The notes below the pieces were generated by a model. That model did not search any database and was not told the origin of the DNA. It saw only the letters and a list, made by a program, of their open reading frames with translations. From Flavobacterium filum DSM 17961 (lineage in GTDB: Bacteria; Bacteroidota; Bacteroidia; Flavobacteriales; Flavobacteriaceae): a stretch of DNA of 64,000 bases. The translations under genes were made by a program, and so were the position numbers. The stretch lies in NCBI RefSeq assembly GCF_000425465.1, contig NZ_AUDM01000004.1, forward strand, positions 62,001 to 126,000, in the 5' to 3' direction. Positions 8,816 through 16,868 of this stretch are shown one piece after another. The first letter of the stretch is position 1. Each line of letters opens with the position of its first letter.

Positions 8816-11125
8816 ATGAAAAAAATAACAGTAATCGGTGGCGGCCCAGGCGGACTCTACTTTTCCATACTAACCAAAAAAGCAATGCCAAATTGCCAAA
8901 TTGACGTGTACGAACGCAACAAACCCGACGACAGTTTCGGTTTTGGCGTGGTATTCTCAGATGAAACGTTAGGCGAATTTTTAATGCGAGATTTAAAATC
9001 CTATGAACTCATTCGAAGCGAATTTGCCTATTGGGATGATATCATTATCGCCCGTGACGGTCAAAACGTAAACATTTCCGGAAACGGATTTTGTGGTTGT
9101 TCCCGAAAAACGTTACTAAAATTATTGCATCAACGTTGTCGTGAAGAAGGTGTCAACCTACATTTTGAACAAAATGTTGATGATTTAAGTCAGTTTGCTG
9201 ATTCGGATATTATTGTCGCCTGCGACGGAATTGGAAGTGCCATTCGAACACAATATGCTTCTGAATTCGGCACCAAAATCGAACTCAAAAAGAACCGTTT
9301 TGTTTGGCTAGGCTCCACCAAACCCTTGGATGCGTTTACCTATTTTTTCAGAACAACACCTTTCGGCACCATCGTGGCTCACACCTATCAATACGAAGAA
9401 GGTATGAGTACCTGGATTTTTGAATGTAACGATGAAACTTGGCAAAATTTTGGTTTTGAAGTCACTAACGAGGAAGATACCATTCAAAAAATGGCTGAAA
9501 TCTTCAAAGATGAATTAGACGGACATCCACTTATTTCTAACAAATCACATTGGCGACAATTTCCGCACGTAACGAACGAAAAATGGTTTTACAACAATAT
9601 CGTTTTACTGGGTGATGCGAAAGCTACGGCCCACTACTCCATTGGTTCCGGAACAAAATTGGCGATGGATTCCGCAATTGGTTTGTCAGATGCTGTAATT
9701 GCAAATCCCAACAATGTGCAAGCCGCTTTTGAACAATATGACAAATCACGTAGAAATACGGTGGAAATGATTCAATACGCCGCTTTGGTTTCGTTGGATT
9801 GGTTTGAAAATATGGATAGACACATGCAACATCCTTTCTATCAATTTGCTTTTGGATGCATGACGCGTTCCAAAAAAGTGACATTTGAAAATCTACAAAT
9901 TAGAGATAAATCATTTACGGATAAGGTTTTGAATGAATTTTTTGAAACTCAAAACTCCCAATTCTCAACTCTCAACTCAAAATCAGCGGCATTTTCTACT
10001 TTTAAATTAAGAGATTTAGAATTACCAAACCGAATTGTGATGGCTCCGATGGGTCAATACTCCGCCGAAAACGGTTTGGTGAACAATTGGCATTTGGTGC
10101 ATTACGGAAGTCGAGCAACGGGTGGAGTTGGATTGATTTTAACCGAAATGACTGCGGTTTCTTCAACCGGACGTATCACTTTAGGTTGTACAGGTATTTA
10201 CAATGAAAATCAAGTGATTGAATGGAAAAAAATTACGGATTTTATTCATCAACATACACAAACAAAAATAGGAATCCAACTCGGACATTCCGGTAGAAAA
10301 GGAGCCATCAAAAAACCTTGGGAGGGGCAAAATGAACCGATTGATGAGGCTTGGGAATTACTTTCCGCCTCTCCTATTCCATTTCATTCCAACTTGGCAA
10401 CGCCAAAAGAAATGACTTTGGAAGATATGGATAAAATCACTGCAGAATTTGTTCAAGCCGCCAAAAATGCCGACCAAGCCGGTTTTGATATGATTGAATT
10501 ACAAGCTCATCATGGATTTTTATTAGCTTCGTTTTTATCGCCATTGACAAATTGTCGTTCAGATGAATTTGGAGGAAATATCGAAAACCGAATAAAATTT
10601 CCATTAAGAGTATTTTCAGAAATGCGAAATGTTTTTCCGCAACACAAACCCATGTCAGTTCGAATTTCTGCTTGTGACTGGGCGGAAAACGGTATTTCAG
10701 AGGAAGAGGTGATTTATATTGCCAATGCATTTAAATCTGCCGGAGCAGACATTATTAATGTTTCCACCGGAAATACGGTGGCAAACCAAAAACCGCAAAT
10801 GGGCAGAATGTGGCAAACGCCTTTTTCTGATTTGGTTCGAAATACGGTTCATATTCCCACCATAACAGCCGGATTTATCCAAGACATTGATCAAATTAAT
10901 ACGATTATTTTGAATGGAAGAGCTGATTTAGTGGCATTAGGCCGACCATTATTGGCGGATGCTAACTTTGTTAGAAATGCTCAAGCGTATGAAAATGTGC
11001 AAACGGATGATATTCCGTTACCATATAAAATGGGAAGTTCTCATTTATATTCGTTAAAAGCAGCTGAACGGAAGCAATTGGAAGGAATGAAAAAAGCATT
11101 GAAGCCGAAGAGTAATAAGAAATAA
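8816..11125 (+). CDS. Bifunctional aryl-CoA 5-hydroxylase / Old Yellow Enzyme-type reductase (salicylyl-CoA or 2-aminobenzoyl-CoA type)
   Basis: The 769-residue protein joins two enzymes. Residues 1 to about 375 are a class A FAD monooxygenase: GGGPGG near residues 8-13, DGIG near residue 140 and GDAKATAHYSIGSG near residue 265. Residues about 392-769 are an Old Yellow Enzyme-type FMN reductase (LPNRIVMAPMGQYS, IQLGHSGRKGA, LVALGRPLLAD). This layout is that of salicylyl-CoA 5-hydroxylase and of 2-aminobenzoyl-CoA monooxygenase/reductase. The CoA ligase, thioesterase and gentisate-type dioxygenase in the same operon favour 5-hydroxylation of an aryl-CoA. The linker (about residues 378-389, QNSQFSTLNSK) is encoded by a heptamer array like the intergenic ones nearby. 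Confidence 0.9.
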   Translation: MKKITVIGGGPGGLYFSILTKKAMPNCQIDVYERNKPDDSFGFGVVFSDETLGEFLMRDLKSYELIRSEFAYWDDIIIARDGQNVNISGNGFCGCSRKTLLKLLHQRCREEGVNLHFEQNVDDLSQFADSDIIVACDGIGSAIRTQYASEFGTKIELKKNRFVWLGSTKPLDAFTYFFRTTPFGTIVAHTYQYEEGMSTWIFECNDETWQNFGFEVTNEEDTIQKMAEIFKDELDGHPLISNKSHWRQFPHVTNEKWFYNNIVLLGDAKATAHYSIGSGTKLAMDSAIGLSDAVIANPNNVQAAFEQYDKSRRNTVEMIQYAALVSLDWFENMDRHMQHPFYQFAFGCMTRSKKVTFENLQIRDKSFTDKVLNEFFETQNSQFSTLNSKSAAFSTFKLRDLELPNRIVMAPMGQYSAENGLVNNWHLVHYGSRATGGVGLILTEMTAVSSTGRITLGCTGIYNENQVIEWKKITDFIHQHTQTKIGIQLGHSGRKGAIKKPWEGQNEPIDEAWELLSASPIPFHSNLATPKEMTLEDMDKITAEFVQAAKNADQAGFDMIELQAHHGFLLASFLSPLTNCRSDEFGGNIENRIKFPLRVFSEMRNVFPQHKPMSVRISACDWAENGISEEEVIYIANAFKSAGADIINVSTGNTVANQKPQMGRMWQTPFSDLVRNTVHIPTITAGFIQDIDQINTIILNGRADLVALGRPLLADANFVRNAQAYENVQTDDIPLPYKMGSSHLYSLKAAERKQLEGMKKALKPKSNKK
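9947..9981. repeat. In-frame heptamer array inside the hydroxylase/reductase linker
   Basis: Five consecutive 7-base units occur inside the coding sequence: ACTCAAA, ACTCCCA, ATTCTCA, ACTCTCA, ACTCAAA. Their style (constant 5' bases, variable 3' bases) matches the arrays in the intergenic gaps of this window. They lie exactly at the junction of the monooxygenase and Old Yellow Enzyme domains. Confidence 0.75.
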
Positions 11126-11133
11126 CAATATCA

Positions 11134-11664
11134 ATGACAATGACAAAAATCAATAGGAATTTTTCGTCCATAAGAAATGCTCTATTACTTTTGATGATAG
11201 TACTATTTTCTTCTTGTAAATCAACTCCTTTTATTGAAATAAAAGAAAACGAAAATGCTTATTTGATTCGAAATAACAATAGTATTGGAGAAGTCTTTAA
11301 TGAAAATTTTGAATCCAATGCAATTGAAAATTCACTTAAAAGATTTACCCCTACTATTGAAGAAGTTAATCTAGCTGAGCATATTTTAAGATTAGGTTTA
11401 AAAAAATTAAAAAGTAAAGATGGAAGATTCATTTCCAGAAATTTAAAGGATTATAAAAGACAATATTTAGGCTATATTAATTCTGATGGTGATAAAATGC
11501 TCCATATTTCATTTTATTTAGACAAGAATAGTAAAAAACAAGATAATCGATTTTGGAAAGAAGAATATAAAATGATTTTGGACGGCGGAATTTCCTATTG
11601 GATTATGAAAATAAATTTGAACACAAATAAACTAGAAAATATCGCAATTAACGGTGTTGCCTAA
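11134..11664 (+). CDS. Hypothetical small lipoprotein
   Basis: The 176-residue protein has a basic N-terminus, a hydrophobic segment and a lipobox-like LFSSC (Cys near residue 28), so it is probably a lipoprotein. The remainder is charged and asparagine/lysine-rich, with no motif I recognise. It starts 8 bases after the hydroxylase/reductase gene and is followed by the KilA-N gene, so it lies inside the aromatic operon without an evident catabolic role. Confidence 0.7.
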   Translation: MTMTKINRNFSSIRNALLLLMIVLFSSCKSTPFIEIKENENAYLIRNNNSIGEVFNENFESNAIENSLKRFTPTIEEVNLAEHILRLGLKKLKSKDGRFISRNLKDYKRQYLGYINSDGDKMLHISFYLDKNSKKQDNRFWKEEYKMILDGGISYWIMKINLNTNKLENIAINGVA

Positions 11665-11697
11665 AATCTCTGCAACTCAGTTTCTAAGCAATAAAAA

Positions 11698-12519
11698 ATG
11701 AAAGAAAAAAAATCTAAAATAGAAGTTCAAGGTTTTGAAATTACTATTTCATCAAAAAATAATGATGACTATATTTCATTGACAGATATGACTGCCAAAT
11801 TTGGCGGTGATGACCTCATTTACAGCTGGATGCGAAACAGAAATACATTGGAGTTTTTAGGTATTTGGGAACAAATACACAACCCAAATTTTAAAGGTGG
11901 CGGATTCGAGACCTTTAAAAAGGAAGCCGGTTTAAATTCTTTTCACTTAACACCAAAAAAATGGGTTGAAGCAACAAATGCAATCGGTATTTATTCAAAA
12001 TCAGGTAGGTATGGCGGAGGAACATATGCTCACAAAGACTTGGCTTTTGAGTTTGGTAGTTGGTTAAGTCCTGAATTTAAATTATATTTAATCAAAGAAT
12101 TCCAACGATTAAAAGAAAGTGAAAACGATCGTTTGAATTTAGAATGGAATTTACAACGTACGATTTCAAAAATTAATTATCACATTCATACGGATGCGAT
12201 TAAGGAAAATTTAATTCCGCTTGAAATTACAAAGCAACAAGTGAGTTTTGTTTATGCAAATGAAGCGGATTTACTGAATGTAGCTTTATTTGGAATTACA
12301 GCCAAAGAATGGAGAGAAAATAATTTGACTCAAAAAGGAAATATTCGAGATTTTGCCACTTTGGAGCAATTAGTAGTCCTGAGTAATTTGGAAAGTATAA
12401 ACGCACTACTTATTCAACAAGGTTTGTCACAAAGTGAACGGCTTATTCAACTCAATAAAGTTGCCATTACTCAAATGAAATCGCTAGTTCATTCTAAAGA
12501 AGTAAAAAAATTAAAGTAG
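11698..12519 (+). CDS. KilA-N domain protein
   Basis: The 273-residue protein carries a KilA-N DNA-binding domain in its first 140 residues: DYISLTDMTAKF, SWMRNRNTLEFLGIWE, and then GRYGGGTYAHKDLAFEFGSW with LSPEFKLYLIKEFQRL. The family is common in phages and large DNA viruses and also occurs as single genes in bacterial chromosomes. The C-terminal half is predicted helical and charged. No other phage gene lies nearby. It is inserted between the hydroxylase/reductase and CoA-ligase genes, 6 bases before the latter. It could regulate the operon or be an acquired passenger. Confidence 0.88.
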   Translation: MKEKKSKIEVQGFEITISSKNNDDYISLTDMTAKFGGDDLIYSWMRNRNTLEFLGIWEQIHNPNFKGGGFETFKKEAGLNSFHLTPKKWVEATNAIGIYSKSGRYGGGTYAHKDLAFEFGSWLSPEFKLYLIKEFQRLKESENDRLNLEWNLQRTISKINYHIHTDAIKENLIPLEITKQQVSFVYANEADLLNVALFGITAKEWRENNLTQKGNIRDFATLEQLVVLSNLESINALLIQQGLSQSERLIQLNKVAITQMKSLVHSKEVKKLK

Positions 12520-12525
12520 TAGCTC

Positions 12526-14103
12526 ATGAAACATTTTGACGACAACTTCGCCCACAATTTCCTTCCAAGCATCGACTTGCAGCCTACTTATTTAAAAGGA
12601 AAGTACGAAACCGAAATGCTCAATTGTGTCGAACGTCTTTTAGATGCTCACATTCTAAATGGTCATGGTAATGCTCCATGCCTTCGTACTTTTGAAGAAA
12701 CCTGGGCGTATCAAGGCTTATATGAAAAAGCAAATCAAATTGCACATGTTTTGATTGACGATTTAGGATTGCAATCCGGAAATAGGGTTTTATTACGGTC
12801 TGCCAATAATCCCATGATGGTTGCTTGTTGGTTTGCAGTCTTAAAAGCAGGCGGAATTGTTGTTGCAACAATGCCTTTACTGCGTTCGAAAGAATTGACT
12901 ACCATTATCGATTGTGCTGAGATTTCTATTGCCTTGTGCGATAAAGAATTGGAAGAAGAAATGCATTTAGTAAAATCGAATTTTCTTCAAAAAACGTGCT
13001 TCTACGGCAATGCACAATTAGAACAATTAATGGCATTCAAACCGAAAACATTTGACAATTTTCATTCCAAATCAGATAGTGTTGCCTTAATCGGTTTTAC
13101 TTCGGGAACAACCGGTTTGCCCAAAATGACAGCTCATTATCACAAAGATATTTTGAATATTTGTGAGGCTTTTCCAGTTTATTCGCTTCAACCGAAAACA
13201 AATGATGTCTTTACAGGAAGTCCGCCCATCGGTTTTACCTTTGGTTTGGGTGGATTGGTTTTGTTCCCAATGTATTTTGGTGCTTCCACATTTTTAATTG
13301 AAAAACCAACGCCGGATATTTTGTTGCAAGCCATTCAAGACCATAAAATCACGATTTGTTTCACAGCTCCAACGGCTTGGCGAATCATCACAACAAAAGT
13401 AAAAGACTATGATATTTCCAGCTTACGCAAATGTGTCTCTGCAGGAGAAACCTTGCCTTTAAAAGTGTGGGAAGATTGGCACAACGCGACCGGATTAAAA
13501 ATTATCGACGGCATTGGAGCTACCGAAATGTTACATATTTTCATTTCATCCAACGAAGAAAACATGAAACCCGGAGCCACCGGAGTCGCTATTACTGGTT
13601 ATGAAGCAAAAATTATTGATAGTAATGGCAATGAAGTTTCCAGAAACGAACCCGGCCGATTAGCCGTTCGTGGAATTACAGGTTGTAAATACTTGAATCG
13701 TACAGAAAAACAGCAAGAATACGTTCAAAATGGTTGGAACATTACCGGAGATATTTTCAAGCAAGATGAAGAAGGTTACTTTTGGTTTGTGGCTCGTGGC
13801 GATGATATGATTATTTCTTCAGGATATAATATAGCGGCAATTGAAGTAGAATCCGTACTTTTAACCCACGAAGAAATTCTGGAATGTGCCGTAGTAGGTT
13901 TACCCGATGATGATCGTGGCATGTTAGTTTGTGCTCATATTGTTCTAAAAGATAAAGCTAAAGCAACAGACAATATGAAAAACCATATTCAACACTGGTT
14001 CAAAGAAGTAGCTGCTCCATATAAATATCCGAGAGTGATTTACTTTACGGAAGCTTTGCCTAAAACGGAGACAGGGAAAATACAGCGGTTTAAATTAAAG
14101 TAG
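12526..14103 (+). CDS. Benzoate/2-aminobenzoate-type CoA ligase
   Basis: The 525-residue protein is an AMP-forming acyl-CoA ligase. It shows the P-loop-like motif TSGTTGLPKMTAH, the motif GIGATEMLHIFISS characteristic of the benzoate-CoA ligase group, and near the C-terminus ARGDDMIISSGYNIAAIEVE followed by PKTETGKIQRFKLK with the catalytic lysine. The closest families I recognise are 2-aminobenzoate-CoA ligase (AbmG) and benzoate-CoA ligase. In this operon it would load an aromatic acid (anthranilate or salicylate) onto CoA as substrate for the hydroxylase. It starts 6 bases after the KilA-N gene. Confidence 0.9.
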   Translation: MKHFDDNFAHNFLPSIDLQPTYLKGKYETEMLNCVERLLDAHILNGHGNAPCLRTFEETWAYQGLYEKANQIAHVLIDDLGLQSGNRVLLRSANNPMMVACWFAVLKAGGIVVATMPLLRSKELTTIIDCAEISIALCDKELEEEMHLVKSNFLQKTCFYGNAQLEQLMAFKPKTFDNFHSKSDSVALIGFTSGTTGLPKMTAHYHKDILNICEAFPVYSLQPKTNDVFTGSPPIGFTFGLGGLVLFPMYFGASTFLIEKPTPDILLQAIQDHKITICFTAPTAWRIITTKVKDYDISSLRKCVSAGETLPLKVWEDWHNATGLKIIDGIGATEMLHIFISSNEENMKPGATGVAITGYEAKIIDSNGNEVSRNEPGRLAVRGITGCKYLNRTEKQQEYVQNGWNITGDIFKQDEEGYFWFVARGDDMIISSGYNIAAIEVESVLLTHEEILECAVVGLPDDDRGMLVCAHIVLKDKAKATDNMKNHIQHWFKEVAAPYKYPRVIYFTEALPKTETGKIQRFKLK

Positions 14104-14163
14104 CCACGAATTACACTAATTTACACAAATTAAATTCGTGAAAATTCGTGTAATTCGTGGCTA
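14101..14163. repeat. Inverted repeat with 16-bp perfect arms
   Basis: The arm at 14101-14116 (TAGCCACGAATTACAC) is the exact reverse complement of 14148-14163. Its first three bases are the stop codon of the CoA-ligase gene. Between the arms are further related pieces (CACTAATTTA, AATTCGTG), so the element is a hairpin built of short repeats. No T-tract follows, so a simple terminator is unlikely. Confidence 0.85.
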
Positions 14164-14179
14164 AGAAAAACAAATAAAG

Positions 14180-14602
14180 ATGAATAAAACTTTCACCAAA
14201 CAAGAAAAAATAAAATTCAAACACATTGACTACGCAGGCATTGTGTTTTATCCACGATTTTTGGAAATGCTCAACGATTTAGTAGAAGATTGGTTTGAAG
14301 AAGCACTCGACCGACCGTTTTCAAAAATGCATGAAACGAATGGTATTCCAACTGTTGATTTAAAAATCCAATTCAAAAATCCAGCTCGATTGGGAGAAGT
14401 GTTGACCAAAAAATTATGGGTAAAAGATATCGGTTTTGCCTCTGTATTATGCGGATTTCAATTTGTGAATGAAAAGGAATTAACCGTTTTAGAAGGCGAA
14501 GTAACTCTCGTTAACGTAAAAATAGCCGAAGACCGAGAAAAAATCAAAGCAGAATGTTTTTCTGAGGAAATGAAGGAGAAAATTTCAAATTTTAAAATAT
14601 AA
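14180..14602 (+). CDS. Acyl-CoA thioesterase, 4-hydroxybenzoyl-CoA thioesterase family
   Basis: The 140-residue single hotdog-fold protein has the signature KHIDYAGIVFYPRFLEMLND near residues 13-32, where the Asp is the family's catalytic residue. Enzymes of this family hydrolyse aryl- or acyl-CoA thioesters. Between the CoA ligase/hydroxylase genes and the ring-cleavage dioxygenase, its expected job is to release the 5-hydroxylated aromatic acid from CoA before ring cleavage. Cytoplasmic; no signal peptide. Confidence 0.88.
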   Translation: MNKTFTKQEKIKFKHIDYAGIVFYPRFLEMLNDLVEDWFEEALDRPFSKMHETNGIPTVDLKIQFKNPARLGEVLTKKLWVKDIGFASVLCGFQFVNEKELTVLEGEVTLVNVKIAEDREKIKAECFSEEMKEKISNFKI

Positions 14603-14608
14603 AATGGG

Positions 14609-14683
14609 AACACGGATTTGAAAAATTAGAGAAATCAGAAAAATACAATTATTCAAATTTTTAAAATTTCTTAAATCTGTGTT
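14609..14683. repeat. Inverted repeat, AACACGGATTT / AAATCTGTGTT
   Basis: The arms at 14609-14619 and 14673-14683 pair over 11 bases with one G-T wobble. The AT-rich interior is itself repetitive. The same arm sequence recurs at 19013-19134. It fills the gap between the thioesterase and nitrilase genes and reaches to within 17 bases of the nitrilase ATG. Confidence 0.75.
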
Positions 14684-14699
14684 AAAAAAAATATTAATT

Positions 14700-15683
14700 A
14701 TGATTCAATTCCACAAATTCAAAGCCGCCGCCGTTCAAACCTCACCCGTTTTTTTAAACGTTGATAAAACCATTGAAAAAGCGATTTCTTTCATTAAAGA
14801 AGCCAGTTCAAATGGTGCTAAATTAATTGCATTTCCGGAAGTTTTCGTTGCCGGATATCCTTACTGGAACTGGATTATGACACCTGTGCAAGGCAGTAAA
14901 TGGTACGAAGAATTGTATAAAAATTCAGTTGCTTTATCAGATGAGTCGATGAAACCGATATTTCAAGCTGCAAAGAACTTCAATATGCACGTGGTCATCG
15001 GAATTAATGAACGTGGCGATAGTTATGGCGAAATTTACAATACCAATCTCATCATCGATAACCACGGAACGCTTATCGGAAAACACCGAAAGTTAGTCCC
15101 CACTTGGGCAGAAAAACTTACTTGGTCAAGCGGTGATGGTTCCTCCTTAAAAGTATATAAAACCGAAATCGGTCCCATCGGCACTTTGGCGTGTGGTGAA
15201 AACACGAATACATTAGCTCGATTTACGTTATTATCACAAGGCGAATTGATTCATATTGCCAATTATATTTCGCTTCCCGTTGCTCCACCCGATTACAACA
15301 TGGCGGAAGCAATTAAAATTCGTGCCGCAGCTCATTCGTTTGAAGGGAAATTGTTTACCATTGTTTCCTGTTCCACGATTTCAAAGGAAATTATGGACGT
15401 TTTGAAACCGGATGTTCCGAATATCGAAGAATTATTGACACGAAAGAGTTCTGCTTTCTCGGGAATTATCGGTCCTAACGGAGCTGTTGTGGGCGAACCT
15501 TTGATTGATGACGAAGGAATTGTGTATGCCGACATCGATTTGGAAAAATGCATTCAACCAAAACAAATGCACGATATTTTGGGACATTACAACCGATTTG
15601 ATATCTTTGATTTACGGGTAAATACCGCTCCAACGAGAAAGATTACGTTTATTGATAATCAGGAGGAGTTTAATAAGAAATAA
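14700..15683 (+). CDS. Nitrilase-superfamily carbon-nitrogen hydrolase
   Basis: Taking the ATG at 14700 gives 327 residues; an upstream GTG at 14679 falls in a repeat and is less likely. The Glu-Lys-Cys triad is complete: E47 (FPEVFVAGYP), K131 (HRKLVPTW) and C165 (ACGENTNTLAR). These motifs are those of branch 1, true nitrilases and cyanide hydratases, rather than of amidases. In this operon a nitrile substrate is not obvious. One possibility is deamidation of a primary amide formed by cleavage of 5-hydroxyanthranilate; another is conversion of an aromatic nitrile to the acid that the CoA ligase activates. Both are inference. Confidence 0.9.
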   Translation: MIQFHKFKAAAVQTSPVFLNVDKTIEKAISFIKEASSNGAKLIAFPEVFVAGYPYWNWIMTPVQGSKWYEELYKNSVALSDESMKPIFQAAKNFNMHVVIGINERGDSYGEIYNTNLIIDNHGTLIGKHRKLVPTWAEKLTWSSGDGSSLKVYKTEIGPIGTLACGENTNTLARFTLLSQGELIHIANYISLPVAPPDYNMAEAIKIRAAAHSFEGKLFTIVSCSTISKEIMDVLKPDVPNIEELLTRKSSAFSGIIGPNGAVVGEPLIDDEGIVYADIDLEKCIQPKQMHDILGHYNRFDIFDLRVNTAPTRKITFIDNQEEFNKK

Positions 15684-15697
15684 ATATTAATGTTTCT

Positions 15698-15730
15698 ACA
15701 CCTGACAGGTTTTTGAAACCTGTCAGGTGT
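15698..15730. repeat. Perfect 15-bp hairpin (ACACCTGACAGGTTT)
   Basis: Arms 15698-15712 and 15716-15730 are exact reverse complements across a 3-base loop (TTG). It is followed by a run of seven A, not T, on the plus strand, so it does not look like a terminator of this operon. Its stem is G+C richer than the surroundings, which suggests a dispersed palindromic repeat. Confidence 0.85.
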
Positions 15731-15749
15731 AAAAAAATTTAAATAAACA

Positions 15750-16850
15750 ATGGACGCAAAACATTCAGACGACGTTTACGGAAGAGCACGAGTGCAAGAT
15801 TCTGATGAACTAAAAGCTTATTACAAAGAATTAAAAAATCTGGGTGCCGGTGCTTTATGGACGGTTGCCAATGATATAGAACCTTGGGAACCACGTGCCA
15901 ATTCTGTTCCGATGCTATGGAAATATGACGATTTACGAGAATTGGTCCTTAAATCATCCGAACTTGTTACGCCTGAACAAGCCGGACGTCGTGTGGTGTA
16001 TTTGGTCAACGACAAACGTAAAGACGTTGCCGCTGCTGTGGGATGGTTATACACCGGAATTCAAGTCACTCGTCCGGGTGAATTTACATCTGCTCATCGG
16101 CATCGTGCTTCTGCCCTACGTTTTATTATGGAAGGCGAAAAAGGATATACCGTTGTAGATGGTAATAAAATTATGTTGGAGGTGAATGATTTTGTCATCA
16201 CACCCAACTCTACTTGGCATGAACATGGTGTTGAAGAAGGTGGAAAAACCTGCATTTGGCAGGACGGACTCGATATTCCGTTGGTGAATGCTCTAGAAGC
16301 CAATGATTATGCAGTTTATGATGGTAAACAACCCTTGACAGCTCCATTAAACTACTCACCAATGACCTATGGTTGTGCCGGACTCATTCCAGCTGATAAA
16401 ACGTGGAACAAACCCTATTCTCCTCTTTTTAAATATTCGTGGTCAAAAGTTTATCCATCATTACTTGAAACACAGAAAGTGAAAGAACCTAATCCTTTTG
16501 ATGGAATTTTCATGAAATATTCTAATCCGTTAACCGGAGGTCATGTGATGCAAACGATGGGAGCTTCGATGCAATTATTGCCTGCCGGATTTAAAGGAAA
16601 AGCTCATAAGCATACCGGTTCATTTGTTTACCAATGTGCCAAAGGAAAAGGCTATTCTATCATCAACGGGCAACGTTTTGATTGGAAAGAGCGAGATATT
16701 TTCTGTGTTCCATCTTGGGCTTGGCACGAACATCATAATCTTTCTGAATCTGAAGATGCGTGTTTATTTGCCTTTAATGATTTACCTGTGATTGAAGGAT
16801 TGGGATTGTATCAGGAAAAAGAGTATTCTGAAAACAATGGTTTTCAATAA
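15750..16850 (+). CDS. Gentisate 1,2-dioxygenase-type bicupin ring-cleavage enzyme
   Basis: The 366-residue protein has two cupin domains. The first holds the metal-site motif SAHRHRASALRF (His near 116 and 118) and TPNSTWHEHG (near 151-160); the second has HKHTGSFVYQ and PSWAWHEHH. Length and motifs fit gentisate 1,2-dioxygenase, which uses Fe(II) and O2 to open gentisate between C1 and C2 to maleylpyruvate. Its neighbours supply the hydroxylation steps before and the hydrolysis and isomerisation steps after. Salicylate 1,2-dioxygenase or a 5-hydroxyanthranilate-specific relative cannot be excluded from sequence alone. Confidence 0.88.
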   Translation: MDAKHSDDVYGRARVQDSDELKAYYKELKNLGAGALWTVANDIEPWEPRANSVPMLWKYDDLRELVLKSSELVTPEQAGRRVVYLVNDKRKDVAAAVGWLYTGIQVTRPGEFTSAHRHRASALRFIMEGEKGYTVVDGNKIMLEVNDFVITPNSTWHEHGVEEGGKTCIWQDGLDIPLVNALEANDYAVYDGKQPLTAPLNYSPMTYGCAGLIPADKTWNKPYSPLFKYSWSKVYPSLLETQKVKEPNPFDGIFMKYSNPLTGGHVMQTMGASMQLLPAGFKGKAHKHTGSFVYQCAKGKGYSIINGQRFDWKERDIFCVPSWAWHEHHNLSESEDACLFAFNDLPVIEGLGLYQEKEYSENNGFQ

Positions 16851-16868
16851 TATAAAAAATATATGTAA

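Noticed and set aside
11698..12519. Prophage
   Set aside because: KilA-N is the only phage-type gene; no integrase, capsid, terminase or attachment site is seen.
14679..14699. GTG start for the nitrilase gene
   Set aside because: It lies in an inverted repeat; ATG 14700 begins the conserved protein.
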